Source: Pomphorhynchus laevis
Lineage: Eukaryota; Acanthocephala; Palaeacanthocephala; Echinorhynchida; Pomphorhynchidae
DNA: 64,000 bases
Reading direction: 5' to 3'
Assembly (NCBI GenBank): GCA_012934845.2
Contig: WNNJ02001107.1
Span: 1 to 64,000, forward strand
Shown: positions 31,228-43,141 of the stretch, in pieces
How positions within the stretch are numbered: the stretch's first letter is position 1
Layout of the letters: every line of letters begins with the position of its first letter
Program-made: the position numbers and the translations under genes
The notes under the pieces: model-generated
The model's input: the letters and a program-made list of their open reading frames with translations, nothing else
Told to the model about the DNA's origin: nothing
Databases searched by the model: none

Positions 31228-31805
31228 AAAAAGATTTATTTTTACATAGCAAATGCGTGCTGGCGCACGCTTACATGACCACAAAAAAACAAAGTCTAAA
31301 TCATATGTCGAGAAGGTGGGAACGGAGGAGGTATTTGAATGTGATAAAGGAGGGAGCGCAGCGGACGTTGAGAGGGAGCTGATTCCAGGCGAGTGGGGCA
31401 GCGACGAGGAAGGATCGAAGACCGTAGTTGTTAGAGTAATTGGGAACGTAAAGTAAAAGAGAATGACGTGAACGCAGCGATAGAAAGATGTTTAGAGTAT
31501 ATTTATACCACAATGGTATTACTGTTCTTAGCATACCTAGTAAGATAGTCTATGTGATTCTTTGATTCTTTGAAAATAAGGATGGGAGGGGAGGATGTTG
31601 AGTTAGAACAGATGCAAAATAAACGGTCGGATAGATATGAGTCAAACCATGCAACGGAGGAGGAAGAAAATCCGTAATCATAACGAAGTCGAGAAAGGAG
31701 GATGGATGGTCGACGATGTCGAAGCTAAAGAAGAGGTCGAGGGAAATGAGAACATTATATAGTGCCTTGTCACGAGAAATGTGTTGGTCTTTGTAAACTT
31801 TTGTG
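31228..31805 (-). mobile_element. CR1/L2-like LINE 3' end, copy 1
   Basis: The minus strand reads YGFSSSSVAWFDSYLSDRLF and CICSNSTSS near 31700-31610, an RT piece between the palm motifs. After an internal loss it continues SLLLYVPNYSNNYGLRSFL, AAPLAWNQLPLNVRC and LRSHLL (31460-31301), the standard C-terminal end of CR1/L2-type ORF2. The 3' end is GTAAAAATAAATCTTTTTT. Confidence 0.65.
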
Positions 31806-31837
31806 AGGCAATTTCTTTCTGTTGAACCTAAAACGGA

Positions 31838-32470
31838 TTAAAAAAAGATTTATTTTTACTTGGCAAATGCGTGACGTCGCACGCTTATAATGAGCACAAC
31901 AACAAAAAAACTAAATCATGTTTCGAGGAGGTGGGTACGGAGGCAGCATTCGAATACAATAAGGAAGGGAGCGCGGCGAGCGTCGAGTGGGGCGGCGACG
32001 AGGAAGGATCGGAGACCGTAGTTGTTAGAGTAATTGGGAACGTGGAGTAAGAGGGAATTACTGGAACGCAGTGATAGAGAGGTGGGGCGAGTGTCGTCTA
32101 AGAAAGGGAGGTTGTTGAACGATGGGGAGCCGACAGCAATGAGACGAAAAGTTACGAGAAGGCGGAGTTGTATGCGGATGTGGATGGTAGATTGTGGATT
32201 GATGCATTTTAAAAGCATTAATCCGGTGAACATTATTTTTCTTTGTAGAAGTGGAAATATATTCTTTAAAATCAACCGAATATTTCAACATATAATGGTC
32301 ATTGTAATGATTAATGAACTTTACAATGGCAAATCTGCGACGACAAAGTGGCAAGCTGGGGGTGATGATACCAAGCCATCAGAAAGATAATCATAGAGTA
32401 TGTTTATACCACAAAGGTATTACTGATCTTAGCATACCTAGTAAGATATTCTATGTGATTCTCTGATTAA
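31838..32470 (-). mobile_element. CR1/L2-like LINE 3' end, copy 2
   Basis: Same 3' end and C-terminal motif as its neighbour (SSNSLLLHVPNYSNNYGLRS, then AAPL, with a small deletion after it). A further upstream stretch is interrupted by frame breaks. Both copies start with the same ATACCAC/GGTATTACT.TTCTTAGC block at their 5' sides (31505 and 32405), so they share a truncation point or descend from one duplicated insertion. Confidence 0.65.
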
Positions 32471-33397
32471 AGATATAATCTATTGATGCGGTTTATTATT
32501 TGCAAGATGTAGCTTTCATATTGTTCATAAAGCTACGAATCAGTTCTTCATTTTCTCTAAAATTCTAAAACGTTTATCGATCGAGTAAAAATGCTGCATC
32601 GAGTTTATTTATGAAAGAAGTACGAATTGTGAATCTGTTATATACCGAAATCCAATGGTTTATTTTAGATGTAGATCCTCGACTGGGTCGTTTTTGTATT
32701 TAATTATGCTCTTACATTGCAATTACATTGTAATTACATCGAGATGGGCTTCTCTGCCTAATGTCGTTTTTAATTCGGTTTTATTAATATATCATACCTA
32801 CTTTTTGCAGATGACGTAGTCTTGCTGTCTTCCGGTTTGTGAACTTACATTGTTTATTCGATTTATTAACCATTGAATTTTAAGCGGAATGGGAGGCAGT
32901 AAAACAGTTACAATTTCAGACAGTATGACAGTCATATCCTATAAGATAATTTCAATATGCTTGTCTCGGGGCAAACTTTCATTTATCGAAATTACGATAA
33001 AGTACTACCTAGTGTGAATCTGTCCAAGTACTGATGGATATTATTTTCGTGTGATATTATTTTCGTGTGAAACTCATTGTAATTGATATATGGCTAATCT
33101 CTTAAGAAAGTAAAAATATGTTGAGTTGAAGAGGTTAAATTATCAAAATGGATTTAAATGATGCTGAGCTGCCCTTAAATGATATTTTACAACATATGCT
33201 TATTAATATCAACTCTTAAGTAAAATATATTTTGGACTAAATCGGATTGTTTATCAAAATTCTAAAAATGCTAGAATTATTGATGAGATACTGAAAACAC
33301 ATCTGAATATTGTAAGCTGTGAGATTATCAATTATAAAACTCAAGGCTGCACATTTTAATCGGACCGTAAAAGTAGGATATATTTGATAAAACATTA
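32471..33397. other. Gene-free AT-rich stretch
   Basis: No coding or structured repeat seen, apart from the short direct repeat TATTATTTTCGTGTGA near 33036-33070. Confidence 0.6.
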
Positions 33398-33510
33398 TGT
33401 AGTCAAGTGTTACATGTAGTTGCGTTACGTGATTAGTCACTCATTATGCATACATAATGCAAGTGCATTATACATGCATGGTGATTATTCATGCATAATA
33501 CACAATGCAC
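33398..33510 (+). repeat. 5' LTR fragment
   Basis: Matches the first ~110 bases of the LTR at 37685, including GTGATTAGTCACTCATTATGC, and is cut off where the LINE begins. Confidence 0.65.
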
Positions 33511-35308
33511 TTCACTGAATATCCTTTAGTGGAATCCTGGAGGTGCTTTTGCCCTTAGACTTATCTCCGGTATAGATGCAGATGTTATAGTCCCTCAGGA
33601 GACGCGGCCTATCCGTCTCCTCCAGGACATTACTCGATTTATCTCAAATCACATCTGTTCCCACTATACTCCGTACATAACACAACCTCACTCCTCTTCG
33701 TCTCAATGACTCTTGACCTTAGTTAAGTGCTCATTAAGGTCCTCCCTCCAATTAAATTACTCGTGTCCAGCCATGTCTTGTTTAGTAGTTTCACTCTGTA
33801 AGAACGGTAAACGCCTCAGTCTAGCCAATGTCTACATACGTCCATGGGAGATTCACAAGAACCGTGACCTCCTGGATCGTATTATTAACAGCGGTTATGA
33901 CATGATACTTGGGGATTTCAACGACATAACTGGTCATGATTCAATGCAGCACTTCGCAGAGCTAGGAACGGTTATCTTATTCACAAACCACCTTCTTGCT
34001 CCTTTCATTGCATATCAACAAATTCAATCCTCGACATTTTACTGCTTCACTCGAGATGGTTGCTTAAACCCATGTGTACCGAGCAGTCGCGCCAACAACT
34101 GTCCACCTCTCATGACCTACTTCGTTGGAGAATTGAGGAGGAGACGTTGCTTCGAAGGAGTTTCAATTTGATCCAATCAGAGTGGCCCTCTTTCAGGCGG
34201 CTATCCAACTCTTTCCCCGAATAGAAAATGAGAGTCTTACCGAATTTAATACCTACCTCTCTTCAAAAGCTACCGCGATTCTTTCGACTACCTATGAAGG
34301 TCGCATATGCAATCCCACTCCGACGAAACTCAAGGTCATAGCTAAATTGTTGAACCTCCCTAATCTCTCTGCTTCAGCCAAACAGGCCTTCTCGAATGAA
34401 TACTGGAGCACTAGATATAGGTTCCAGCTGAGTAGGGATAGGGAGAGTATTGCTCGTCTTAACCCTTCCCAGTCTTCCTTTTGGAAGATTTTCAAGAAGG
34501 AGAAGTTTGTTTGTTGGAAGGATATGGCATCGGGTTGGATCGGTAGTATAGGCCTTGAAAACGTTTTAGAGGAGTCACTAGCCCTACACAACTATGGAGC
34601 CACCCAATCACCACAATCAATCCCGTCTTGGGGTAACTTCAGGAGTAGGGATTTATCTACCACTGATATCCTAAACTCCTGGGGTCCACTTCCTGGCACC
34701 TCCAAATTCGTCGCTCCACTTTCTTCTCGAGTCTGTCAGCCTTTGGCAGCCGAACAAATAAGAGAGGCTGCCATCACAATGCTTCTAGCCTCCTATCCGA
34801 TGTAGCAGGCATCAATATTAGTAAGAGAGTTTTTATACCCGAGAAAAATTCATGATCATGTCCTAAAGACCTGCGACCCATTTCGATTCAAAATGCCCTC
34901 GTGTCGATCTACGATAAAGCTCTTGCGCGTAAAATCCGCGACCATTTAAGTAAACATAATCTGATTTCTCCAGGTTTCTATGGGTTCGTCAAAGGTCGCT
35001 CGGTCCATTCAGCATATGGTGAGGTGGATTAGTTTTGTCGGGAGAATAGCCATCGTTTAGTTGTGACTGTTTTCCTTTACTTTTCTGCTGCATTTGACCG
35101 CATATTCATTCCCTTTGTGATTTCTTCTCTTAGGTTCCTCGGGTTGCCTGTGAGAATTGTAAACAAGGTGGAGATCCTGCTGTACACCAAGCGATTTTAT
35201 TATGAAGATGACCCTGATGCGCGCCAGTTCTACCCTATTTCGGGTGTGCCTCAAGGTTCACCTCTTTCTCCTATCTTATACCCTGCTGCCTCCATTAACC
35301 TATTCAAA
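33511..35308 (+). mobile_element. Jockey-like LINE, copy 4, inside the LTR element
   Basis: Runs from the endonuclease start (matching 23848 of copy 3) to the middle of the RT (matching about 25640). It is open over 33713-34171 (endonuclease, with MILGDFNDITG), 34182-34805 (linker and RT start, with LFPRIENESLTEF) and 35063-35308 (VPQGSPLSPILYPAASINLF). It lacks both ends of the element. Losing the 3' part is unusual for a LINE insertion and points to a later deletion or recombination. It is close to copy 3 in sequence, about 90% by eye. Confidence 0.8.
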
Positions 35309-37684
35309 TTGTTGCATGAAAGTGGAAGACACAACCCCCTAAGTTGCACAATCATTGTGCACCCTATTTCATGATGAAAGAAGTGGATGATAAGTTCAAC
35401 TATGAAGTCTTAAGCTGGATTGATAAGGGTTGGCTAGTTGAGATAGAACCCAACAACAGTGGATGCACTAAAATGATGTCCGTTTTTCTACTGCATAAAT
35501 CCAAAGTCAGTTATGTGATGGACTACCAGGAACTATACGAAAATATCCGGAGTCATACCGGTGATAGCTAGGTATGCGTTGAGACAATGAGAAAATGGAG
35601 AAGGCTCGGGTTATCACTTCACGTAATCGATATTAAGAAGGTATACTTGCAGATAAGAGTTGTGGAAGAGTTGCAGCAATTCCAGTGTGTTAAGTTCAAA
35701 TGGAAACGCTACAAGCTGACGATAGTCGGGTTCGGTCTTAGCATTGCTCTAAAGATCCTAAAACGAATAATGAGCGACATACTTGCCACACGAAGGACAT
35801 AGACAGCCTGTTATTATTTCAATGATATTATTATAAATAACAAACTGATTAATCCAGAAATTGTGTTCAATCATCTCAAGCTCTACGGACTAGATCCCAA
35901 ACCACCGATACCAATAGTTGATCTAAAGTGCTAGGATACCCAATTAAAAGCGTACTGGAATGCTGGTGTGGAGCTGTGATGAGACGAGGTTTGAAGTAGA
36001 AGAATCGATGAAACGAAGGGAGCTGTTTTCTTTGTGTGGGAAAAAATATTGAACATTTCCGTTGTGTGGCTAGCTTCGACCGTTTACTAGCTTCATCAAG
36101 AGACACGATTACCGGGGAAGTTAGGATGATCAAATAAAGCCCGATTCGATGGCCATGATACAGGATATAATTAAACGACTAGGCGAGAGCGATCCCGTTA
36201 AAGAAAGATGGAATATAAGTCCTGACGAACAAACTGTTGCCGTTTAATGTGACGCAAGCCCATCGCAATAAGCGTGCAAGTGAAAATCGCCCAGGTTGCC
36301 GTAGATCACGGATCGTGGTTTAGGAAACAGACTGATGCACATCATATCAATGCTGCTGAACTGGAATCATCCGTAAAAGGAATCAACATTACGATAGCGT
36401 AGGGAGTGGAGGAGATCATCATCAAAAGTGACCCGGCTACAGTCGTTACATGGCTAAATTCTGCGTTGAAGAAGGACAGCAACGTGAGAGTATCGAGACT
36501 AAGCGCTACTCTAATAAAGATACTTCTCAAATAGTTGCTGATAGTGACGAGCTTCGAATAATTGTGGACCTAGAATATGCTACTAAGCAGACGAACAAAG
36601 CCCATGTCTGGATTAGGGTGCCATCTCGATAGTTGCAGATGACAAAGGAAGATTAGGTCAAGGAACAAACCGCAGCAGTGGCCAAACCTACAGATTATTA
36701 GCGCATGAGGATACAAAAAAAATCATCATTCTTAACACCACTTAGGTGTTGACAGTACTTTGTCCCTGACAAGAGAATACAATCTTGACTTGCAATTCAC
36801 AAAAGACCAGCGGATAGAGTGGTTTCCGGATGCTTGCCTCGTCGCTCAATTGACCCTCATCCTGTCAGATACGAGAATGGTAGGTTAAGCGTTGATAACA
36901 CGTGGATGAGAATAGCGTGCGATGTAACTCACTACAAAGGCTCGACATTTATGTTCATTATAGACTGCGGATCCAGCAGGTTTACCAGCTGGAGACAATT
37001 ATGGTCACAAGAAGCGCATGATGTGGTTGTAGCGCTCAAGTCGATTTGTCTCGAACGTGGATTTCCTGACGAGTTGTTGGTGGATAACGGAAGGTCGTTT
37101 CACTCAGAAGCATTCATAGTCTTCTTTAAACGATGGGGAGTGAACATCGTTTATCGCTGCGTAAACAGACACGAAAGAAACAGAATAGTCGAAAGGGTCT
37201 ACATGACGATTAATTGATAACGGCAAGAGGTTAGGCAACGGTAGAGGAAGCTGTGCACCAGTATAACTCGGCTCCAATACAGGCTGAATACAAGGCATCA
37301 CAAAGGAACGTATTGTATATCCAATGTATCCATTTATTATATGTCTATTAAATATCCATATCCTTATTGTACAGACATGCTAGACGATGCCAAATGAAAT
37401 CCCTACTCAAAATTCAGAGTGGGCAAAAAGGTATTTGTGAAGCTAACTCAGACCAAGTGTACGACCTCATGGCCAGTACGGACAGTAACCGATATCAGCA
37501 ATAGGCCAGACGTGTTAGACGTGGATGGAACGCAACAACATGTAAGCAGGATACGGAGATGTATCGAATAAGCAGAAGCTGGTAAAGAAATTCAAGTGGG
37601 CGCTGAATGGAGGAGAAGGAGCTCAAGGTATCTAAGGCATCCCATATGGTTCGATGACTATGTTTGGCCTGGAGACCAGAGGGC

Positions 37685-37934
37685 TGTAGTTAAGTGTCAC
37701 ATGTAGTGGCGCCATGTGATTAGTCACTCATTATGCATACATGGTGATTATTCACTCATAATGCATAATACAATGTGCATGCGAAATGCAGGGCTCATTA
37801 TGCATGCATAATGTACTCATATGATCAGTAGCCCATGATGCCGCAATGTAAATGTATAAATACAGGAAGACATGAGTGTAATGTAAGTTCTGATATCAAT
37901 AATACTATCAACTTCTAAGTTCTTGTTGTTCACA
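37685..37934 (+). repeat. 3' LTR
   Basis: Begins TGTAGTTAAGTGTCACATGTAG and ends TTGTTGTTCACA. It contains alternating ATGCAT-rich segments and a TATAAATA box at about 37856 that could be the LTR promoter. Its start matches the 5' fragment. Confidence 0.65.
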
Positions 37935-38138
37935 TTGTGCATAATCAAAAAGTTTATTTCTCAGTAAGGGTTTTTGTTTATCTGAAAAGCTTCTGTACAT
38001 AGTAATTCAAAATTTTCGAAAAATTTTAAAAAATTATTTTCGAGTTAAACATTTAAATCTATTATCTGTAGAATAAATGGTTTTAGATAGTGTAGCATAA
38101 TTTGTATAAGTGCCGTCATATGTATTTCATATCTTCAC

Positions 38139-38265
38139 GACTGATACCTGAGACTTGAAATTATTTTAAAATTAAATAATAATAAAATTTTCGCAAATAT
38201 GTCAAAATTTTGAGAAAAATATCATTATTTAATTTAAAAATTATTTCAAGTCTCAGGTATCAGTC
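38139..38265. repeat. Foldback (inverted repeat) element
   Basis: GACTGATACCTGAGACTTGA at the left and its complement TCAAGTCTCAGGTATCAGTC at the right extend through AT-rich inner arms of about 22 more bases. Together they give near-perfect ~42-base arms and a ~43-base loop. It looks like a small MITE or other foldback. No clear target duplication was seen. Confidence 0.75.
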
Positions 38266-39146
38266 GAGGGCGTTTTGAATCGAAATGGTCATATCGAAAT
38301 GATATGTCTCAATCTCAAAAGTTTAGAAAATTATTAAAAATTATTTTAAAATTATTTAAAAATCATTAATATGACCTAACGTCAAAATTTCGAGAATAAA
38401 AATTTTAGGTAAAAAATTATTTTTTGTGACAAATATTAGCCGTGTAGATAATATGTAGTATGTAGCCCTACTACAAAAAAAGTCATATTGCTTTTAATAT
38501 TTTGATTTTATTGTCATATGTTAATGTGGCCCTACCACATTAAAAAGTGTCATCAAAAGTTATGTAGTCCCTGTGCCTTTTTCTAAAGTATATCTAAACT
38601 CTATATATTTATCGAACACCTTCTAGGGTATCATTACTATTTCAAAATTTTGAAAATAGAGAGAATAATAAGAGGATATATTCTTAATCAATAAAAAATT
38701 TAAATAAATTATTTAATGATCGTATTATCAGTCAACTTGGTATATCAGCTGTTAGAGCCTAATTTACTTTTCATAACTTGTTATCATTTTGTCGTTTTAC
38801 ACGTCAGCAGATGCCTTTTGTGATTGAAAATCTCCAATCTCCGTTGTTTTACTATATCATACATATTCTTAAATCAAAATTAAATTCCACGTCAGTTTTG
38901 AATTGGTAAAACTGTTAGCTTATTTTGTCCAAAAGGACAGTGCACTACCGATCAGTTGATTGATCGTAAACATCATCAGTCAGTAAAATTAGGTGTTTAA
39001 ATTAAAATAAAGTTAGGAAAACAACAAAATACTATATCTTAAAAAATAATTGTGGTAGAAAATCACTATATACGTTTTACTACTTGCTCCTTTTAGTCTC
39101 TGTTTTCCTGCAATCAACTTTTCGTAATTGTGAATCATGATAGACA
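38266..39146. other. Gene-free AT-rich stretch
   Basis: No coding sequence. Short repeats of GTAGCCCTACTACA/GTGGCCCTACCACA type occur around 38460-38540. Confidence 0.6.
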
Positions 39147-39149
39147 GTG

Positions 39150-39700
39150 ATACTCTTATATTTAAGAAAGCATCTAGTTTGTTCCAACTTTTTATGTTCA
39201 GGAAAGCATATCTCACCTTGTTTCAGACAAGTTTATAAAAGTAAATATTATTTTTATTGCATTATTTTCCAAAAGAATGCAATACGATACGCCATTATTT
39301 GTTCACATCATAATTTTCGAATGGTAAAGTCAAACTTCTCAAAAATTGATTTATTTCTTGAATATTTCTGCAATTCAATCAAATTATCTTTCGTTATCTT
39401 CGATAACGAAAGATATCTTTCGATACATTAATTTATATCGTGAAGATGACATATTTAAATTTACAAGAAACATATTTTTGCATGAGCATTCATGCATACC
39501 ATATAATATAAAATATAATACATTAAATAATGAAATTTTAAGAATTGCAACAATATGTAATGATATTGGCTTTCTTCAAAATCATGTAAGTAATTTAGTA
39601 ATGGATTAAAAACTATAAAAAACAAAATTTAAGCGGCAAATTTTTTATGCTGAAAATTTATGCAAAATAAAATCATCCAAATGTTGGTAATAGTGAATTA
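39150..39700 (+). mobile_element. Penelope-like element, C-terminal RT fragment
   Basis: The open frame 39346-39609 ends in YREDDIFKFTRNIFLHEHSC, IPYNIKYNTLNNEILRIATI and CNDIGFLQNHVSNL. This matches the conserved region after the RT of Penelope-like proteins (DDF.F...FP..., then S..YG..IS.L.RI...C). The block lies just upstream of, and on the same strand as, an N-terminal plus RT fragment at 40.1-42.2 kb, so the order is head to tail. A palindrome TATCTTTCGTTATC/GATAACGAAAGATA lies at 39385-39415. Confidence 0.55.
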
Positions 39701-39780
39701 AGAAGGTGTCAACTTTGTAAATAGCAGTTGTAACCATTCTGAAATGTTAGAGGAAACTTAAATTATTAAATTATTAAGTA

Positions 39781-39897
39781 GGGCAGTCAGCCCCTGCTTT
39801 AGGCTGTAAGAGGCTGCCTTACAGCCCCTTGTAAGGCAGTCCCTTACAAGGGGCTCCAGGTGCAGCCCCTCGTAACTTTTGACTTAGCAAAAGTTAC
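39781..39897. other. GC-rich hairpin cluster between Penelope-like fragments
   Basis: AGCCCCTTGTAAGG (39823-39836) and CCTTACAAGGGGCT (39842-39855) form a perfect 14-pair stem with a five-base loop. GTAACTTTT/AAAAGTTAC at 39872-39897 forms a second, nine-pair stem. The block repeats CAGCCCCT and AGGCTG several times and stands out as GC-rich in AT-rich DNA. Confidence 0.7.
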
Positions 39898-40131
39898 ATG
39901 TACTCAACGAAATTGGAAATATTAAAAATTTTAATTTTAGATCTGTTTAATGTCACAGATAATGTTAATCTTGTGATGTTATTAATAATAATTAATTGTA
40001 TGTAATACGAAAAGCAAATGGTTTTTGTTAAATATTAATAATAATTAACTGCAATACATCAGGTGTAGTGTGGGAAAAAGATCAAATGATAAAAACTAGG
40101 TTTAGGCAACACATATATAATTTAAGAAAAT

Positions 40132-42205
40132 ATGTCAATATTAAATCAAAAGATATTAGAAAGAGAAGATGTTTTGATTAAAACGCTTAATTCCATGTAC
40201 CTATTAGGATTGCATAACGTGGTACAAGGTATTGGCACAGTTAGTATAGTAAATAACAAACAACTATATTATAATAATCCGGTTAGACACAAGCCAAGAA
40301 ATCATGGCGATAAAAGGAATAAGAAAAATAGACTTAAAATTATTAAAAAAGATATTATATGAACAATTAGAAATATTAAAATAACTTCTATGATATAATA
40401 AGCTAAAAGATCTTTATGTAAATAAAATAAGTTTTCTAAAGATAACATTTGTTTAATAAATCAAAGATTAATTAACGATTATGATATGCTAAGTTGTATA
40501 ATAGACAGTTATTGTAATACAAAATACTATAATCGTACAATAAATGTTAATAATAACAATAGAAAATATACATTAACCATAAACTTCATTAATAAATGTA
40601 TAGATAACATAAATATAGCCGGACTTTTAAATAATTCTAAAAGTAAAGAAATAATAGGGTCAGATTTAAGTAAATATATTCCTAAAATAAGGTATAAATT
40701 CCTACCACCATTAGGACGAAAAATTTGTAATTATAATAAAGAATTAAAATCAATATGTAACGATAATATTAGAAACATAATGGAAACAGAATGCAATTGT
40801 AAAAGTCTTAGTTTTGATAAAATAAATGAACATATATGTACCCATAATCTAGAATTAATTGAAAATTGTGAATTAAGAAAGCTGCTATCAAAAGGGTATA
40901 AATATAGATTAAATAATAACAACGACAAAAATAAAATTTACAATTCGTTATATAATAACTTAAAACTGAATGCGATTGCAAAAGTCTTAATTTAGATAAA
41001 ATAAATGAACGTATATAAACTTATAATCTAAAATTAATTGAAAGTGTTGAATTAAGGAAAATGCTATCAACAGGGTATAAATATAGATTAAATAATAACA
41101 ACAATAAAATTTATAATTCTTTATATATTGACTTAAAAGCTTTCTTTGGTAAGCTGCTTAATAGTGAAAGCTTAAACACATCAAAGATAAACATTTGGAA
41201 AGAAAAAACATAATATATTTGATGAAATTAAAAATAAAATGAAAATAATAAACAATTATAAACGGAAATATCAATTTAATAAAGATATGAATACAGAACT
41301 TACTAAATTAAAGGATAACTATATAATAACAACTATTGATAAAGCTAGTAATAACTTTGTCTTCATATGCAAAAAGCTTTATTATGATATACTAATGAAA
41401 GAGGTTAATTCTAATGATTTAATTGTAAATCCAACATATGAACGTAGTGAGTTAAGTTTAGAAAGAATTATTACAAGTCACTGTTCTATAATGGATAAAA
41501 AGGGTATAAAGGTTGAATTAGATAATAAAACTATACCTATATTATATTGGAATCCAAAATTACATAAAAATCCAATAAAACCCAGGTTCATATGTAATGC
41601 GTTTAAATGTACATTAAATATGAATAAAATACTTAAAGTAATTTAAACACACTTCAAGAAATATTGCATTAAAACAAATATGTACATTAAAACCACTTTA
41701 TGTCTATATGAATAAAATACTTAAAGTAATTAAAGCACACTTTAAAAAATATTGCAAGGTAATCGAAATTAATACTGGTATAAAACACTATTTCAGTATT
41801 AATTCTACAAAAGAATTTTTAGAACACACAAAAGGAATAAATTTTCAAAATATAAATACGTTCGATTTTAGTACGCTTTATACAAATCTTGATTTAGTAG
41901 ATATTAAAGAAGCGTTAGTAAAATTAATTAATCTTATATTCGGAAAAAGATATACATATATATGTTATAATAACCATAACTCATATCTAACAAAAATTAA
42001 ACCATCAAGTAAATATAAATATATGGATAAAATTGAATTATTAGAATCCTTAAATATTTTAATAAATCAAAATTATTTAAGGGTAGGGACATCTATCGTT
42101 AGACAAATTAAAGATGATCAAATTGGATTTAATAGTAGCTCAATTATAGCTGACTTGTTTTTAAGCTTTATAGAATATGAATTTGTTCATAACTGCAAAG
42201 AATAA
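40132..42205 (+). mobile_element. Penelope-like element, N-terminal and RT part, decayed
   Basis: The reading order fits a Penelope-like protein. First comes PPLGRKICNYNKELKSI, then a Cys-rich TECNCKS and ELRKLLSKGYKYRL (40486-40995). Then NYIITTIDKASNNFVFICKK and PILYWNPKLHKNPIKPRFIC (41239-41646). Last comes INTFDFSTLYTNLDLVDIKE, with QIKDDQIGFNSSSIIADLF (41708-42205). The palm motif DFSTLYT keeps its Asp. Two internal tandem duplications (about 180 bases near 40800-41110 and about 87 bases near 41620-41750), plus stops, break it. The second catalytic motif and the GIY-YIG part are not seen after 42205. Confidence 0.7.
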
Positions 42206-42945
42206 ATCTAAACTATATAAAAACTATCAAAAATTAAACCATCACATAACAACATTAAAGATCCTTTTATGTTAATATCAAATTTAGATTGTTGAAAAAT
42301 ATGATATTGTTATCTAAAATTATATTTTTAAATTAGATTTTTAGGATATTTTCAACTCGAACTATGTAATTACTGCGTACTATATGCCAATATTCTGGAT
42401 ATCAATCAGTTTAAAATTATTAGATAGGGCAAGTAAAATAGCTCTCAAATTATTTTTTGTTCATTTAATTATTGGAACCAAACAAAACGAATAAGTTTAA
42501 ATTATCACGAAACAACTGTTCAATGTCATGTTTTTAAATTCTTTGTGTAATCAACTATCGTTGATTATACAAACCACTTACCTTACAGGTTAAGATATAC
42601 ACTATGATATTTAATCATTATGACTGTCTCGATCATTGATTTATAATAAGTTAAGAGGATTCAAATTTGTGATTTAAGAGCTAATCAAAATGTTTGTACT
42701 AAAAAGAATCTGATTTTCTTAATTGATTGTTATTTTAAAATCTAAATAAAATCAATTAATTATTGAAGTAAATATTTAAAAAAGTGAACATAGGCTCATA
42801 TTAAAACTAAAAAAAATTAAGTTAACCGAATTGATTAATTAATAGGTATAGAGAAAGCATCTATATTAATATATGTATTATATTTTAAAATATAATTTTA
42901 ATAAAATTGTAAAATTTTATTAAAATTGTAAAACCTTCAAACAAT
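42206..42945. other. Gene-free AT-rich stretch
   Basis: Decayed continuation of the Penelope-like element and AT-rich DNA. At 42906-42927 is the sequence that reappears at 47833-47854 beyond the phosphatase frame. Confidence 0.5.
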
Positions 42946-42949
42946 TTTG

Positions 42950-43115
42950 GTAAGCAACGACAGTTCTAAGCAACGAATAAACATACAATAAGCAACGACA
43001 GTAAGCAACGACAGTAAGCAACGACAGTAAGCAACGACAGTAAGCAACGACAGTAAGCAACGACAGTAAGCAACGACAGTAAGCAACGACAGTAAGCAAC
43101 GACAGTAAGCAACGG
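42950..43115. repeat. 13-bp tandem repeat upstream of LINE copy C
   Basis: GTAAGCAACGACA is repeated about ten times in perfect register (42990-43110), with two looser copies before it. It abuts the first coding part of LINE copy C and is likely part of, or immediately outside, its 5' UTR. Confidence 0.92.
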
Positions 43116-43141
43116 TAGTAAATTTATAACTCAGCGATCGA

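Larger units (their letters stand above)
33398..37934 (+). mobile_element. Ty3/Gypsy-like LTR retrotransposon fossil, interrupted by a LINE
   Basis: A broken LTR element. A partial 5' LTR (about 33398-33510) and a 3' LTR (about 37685-37934, TG...CA, roughly 250 bases) share their first ~110 bases, with some differences. Between them lie RT remnants (about 35370-35800) and an integrase core remnant (about 36840-37215) recognisable by VDNGRSFHSEAF. The pol pieces resemble the widespread invertebrate Ty3/Gypsy-like group; the clade is uncertain. It carries many breaks (at least ten by eye) and is old. A Jockey-like LINE occupies 33511-35308, and gag is not recognisable. Confidence 0.7.

Noticed and set aside
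42950-43115. CRISPR-like array
   Set aside because: The repeats are 13 bases and directly adjoining, without spacers. The DNA is clearly eukaryotic.
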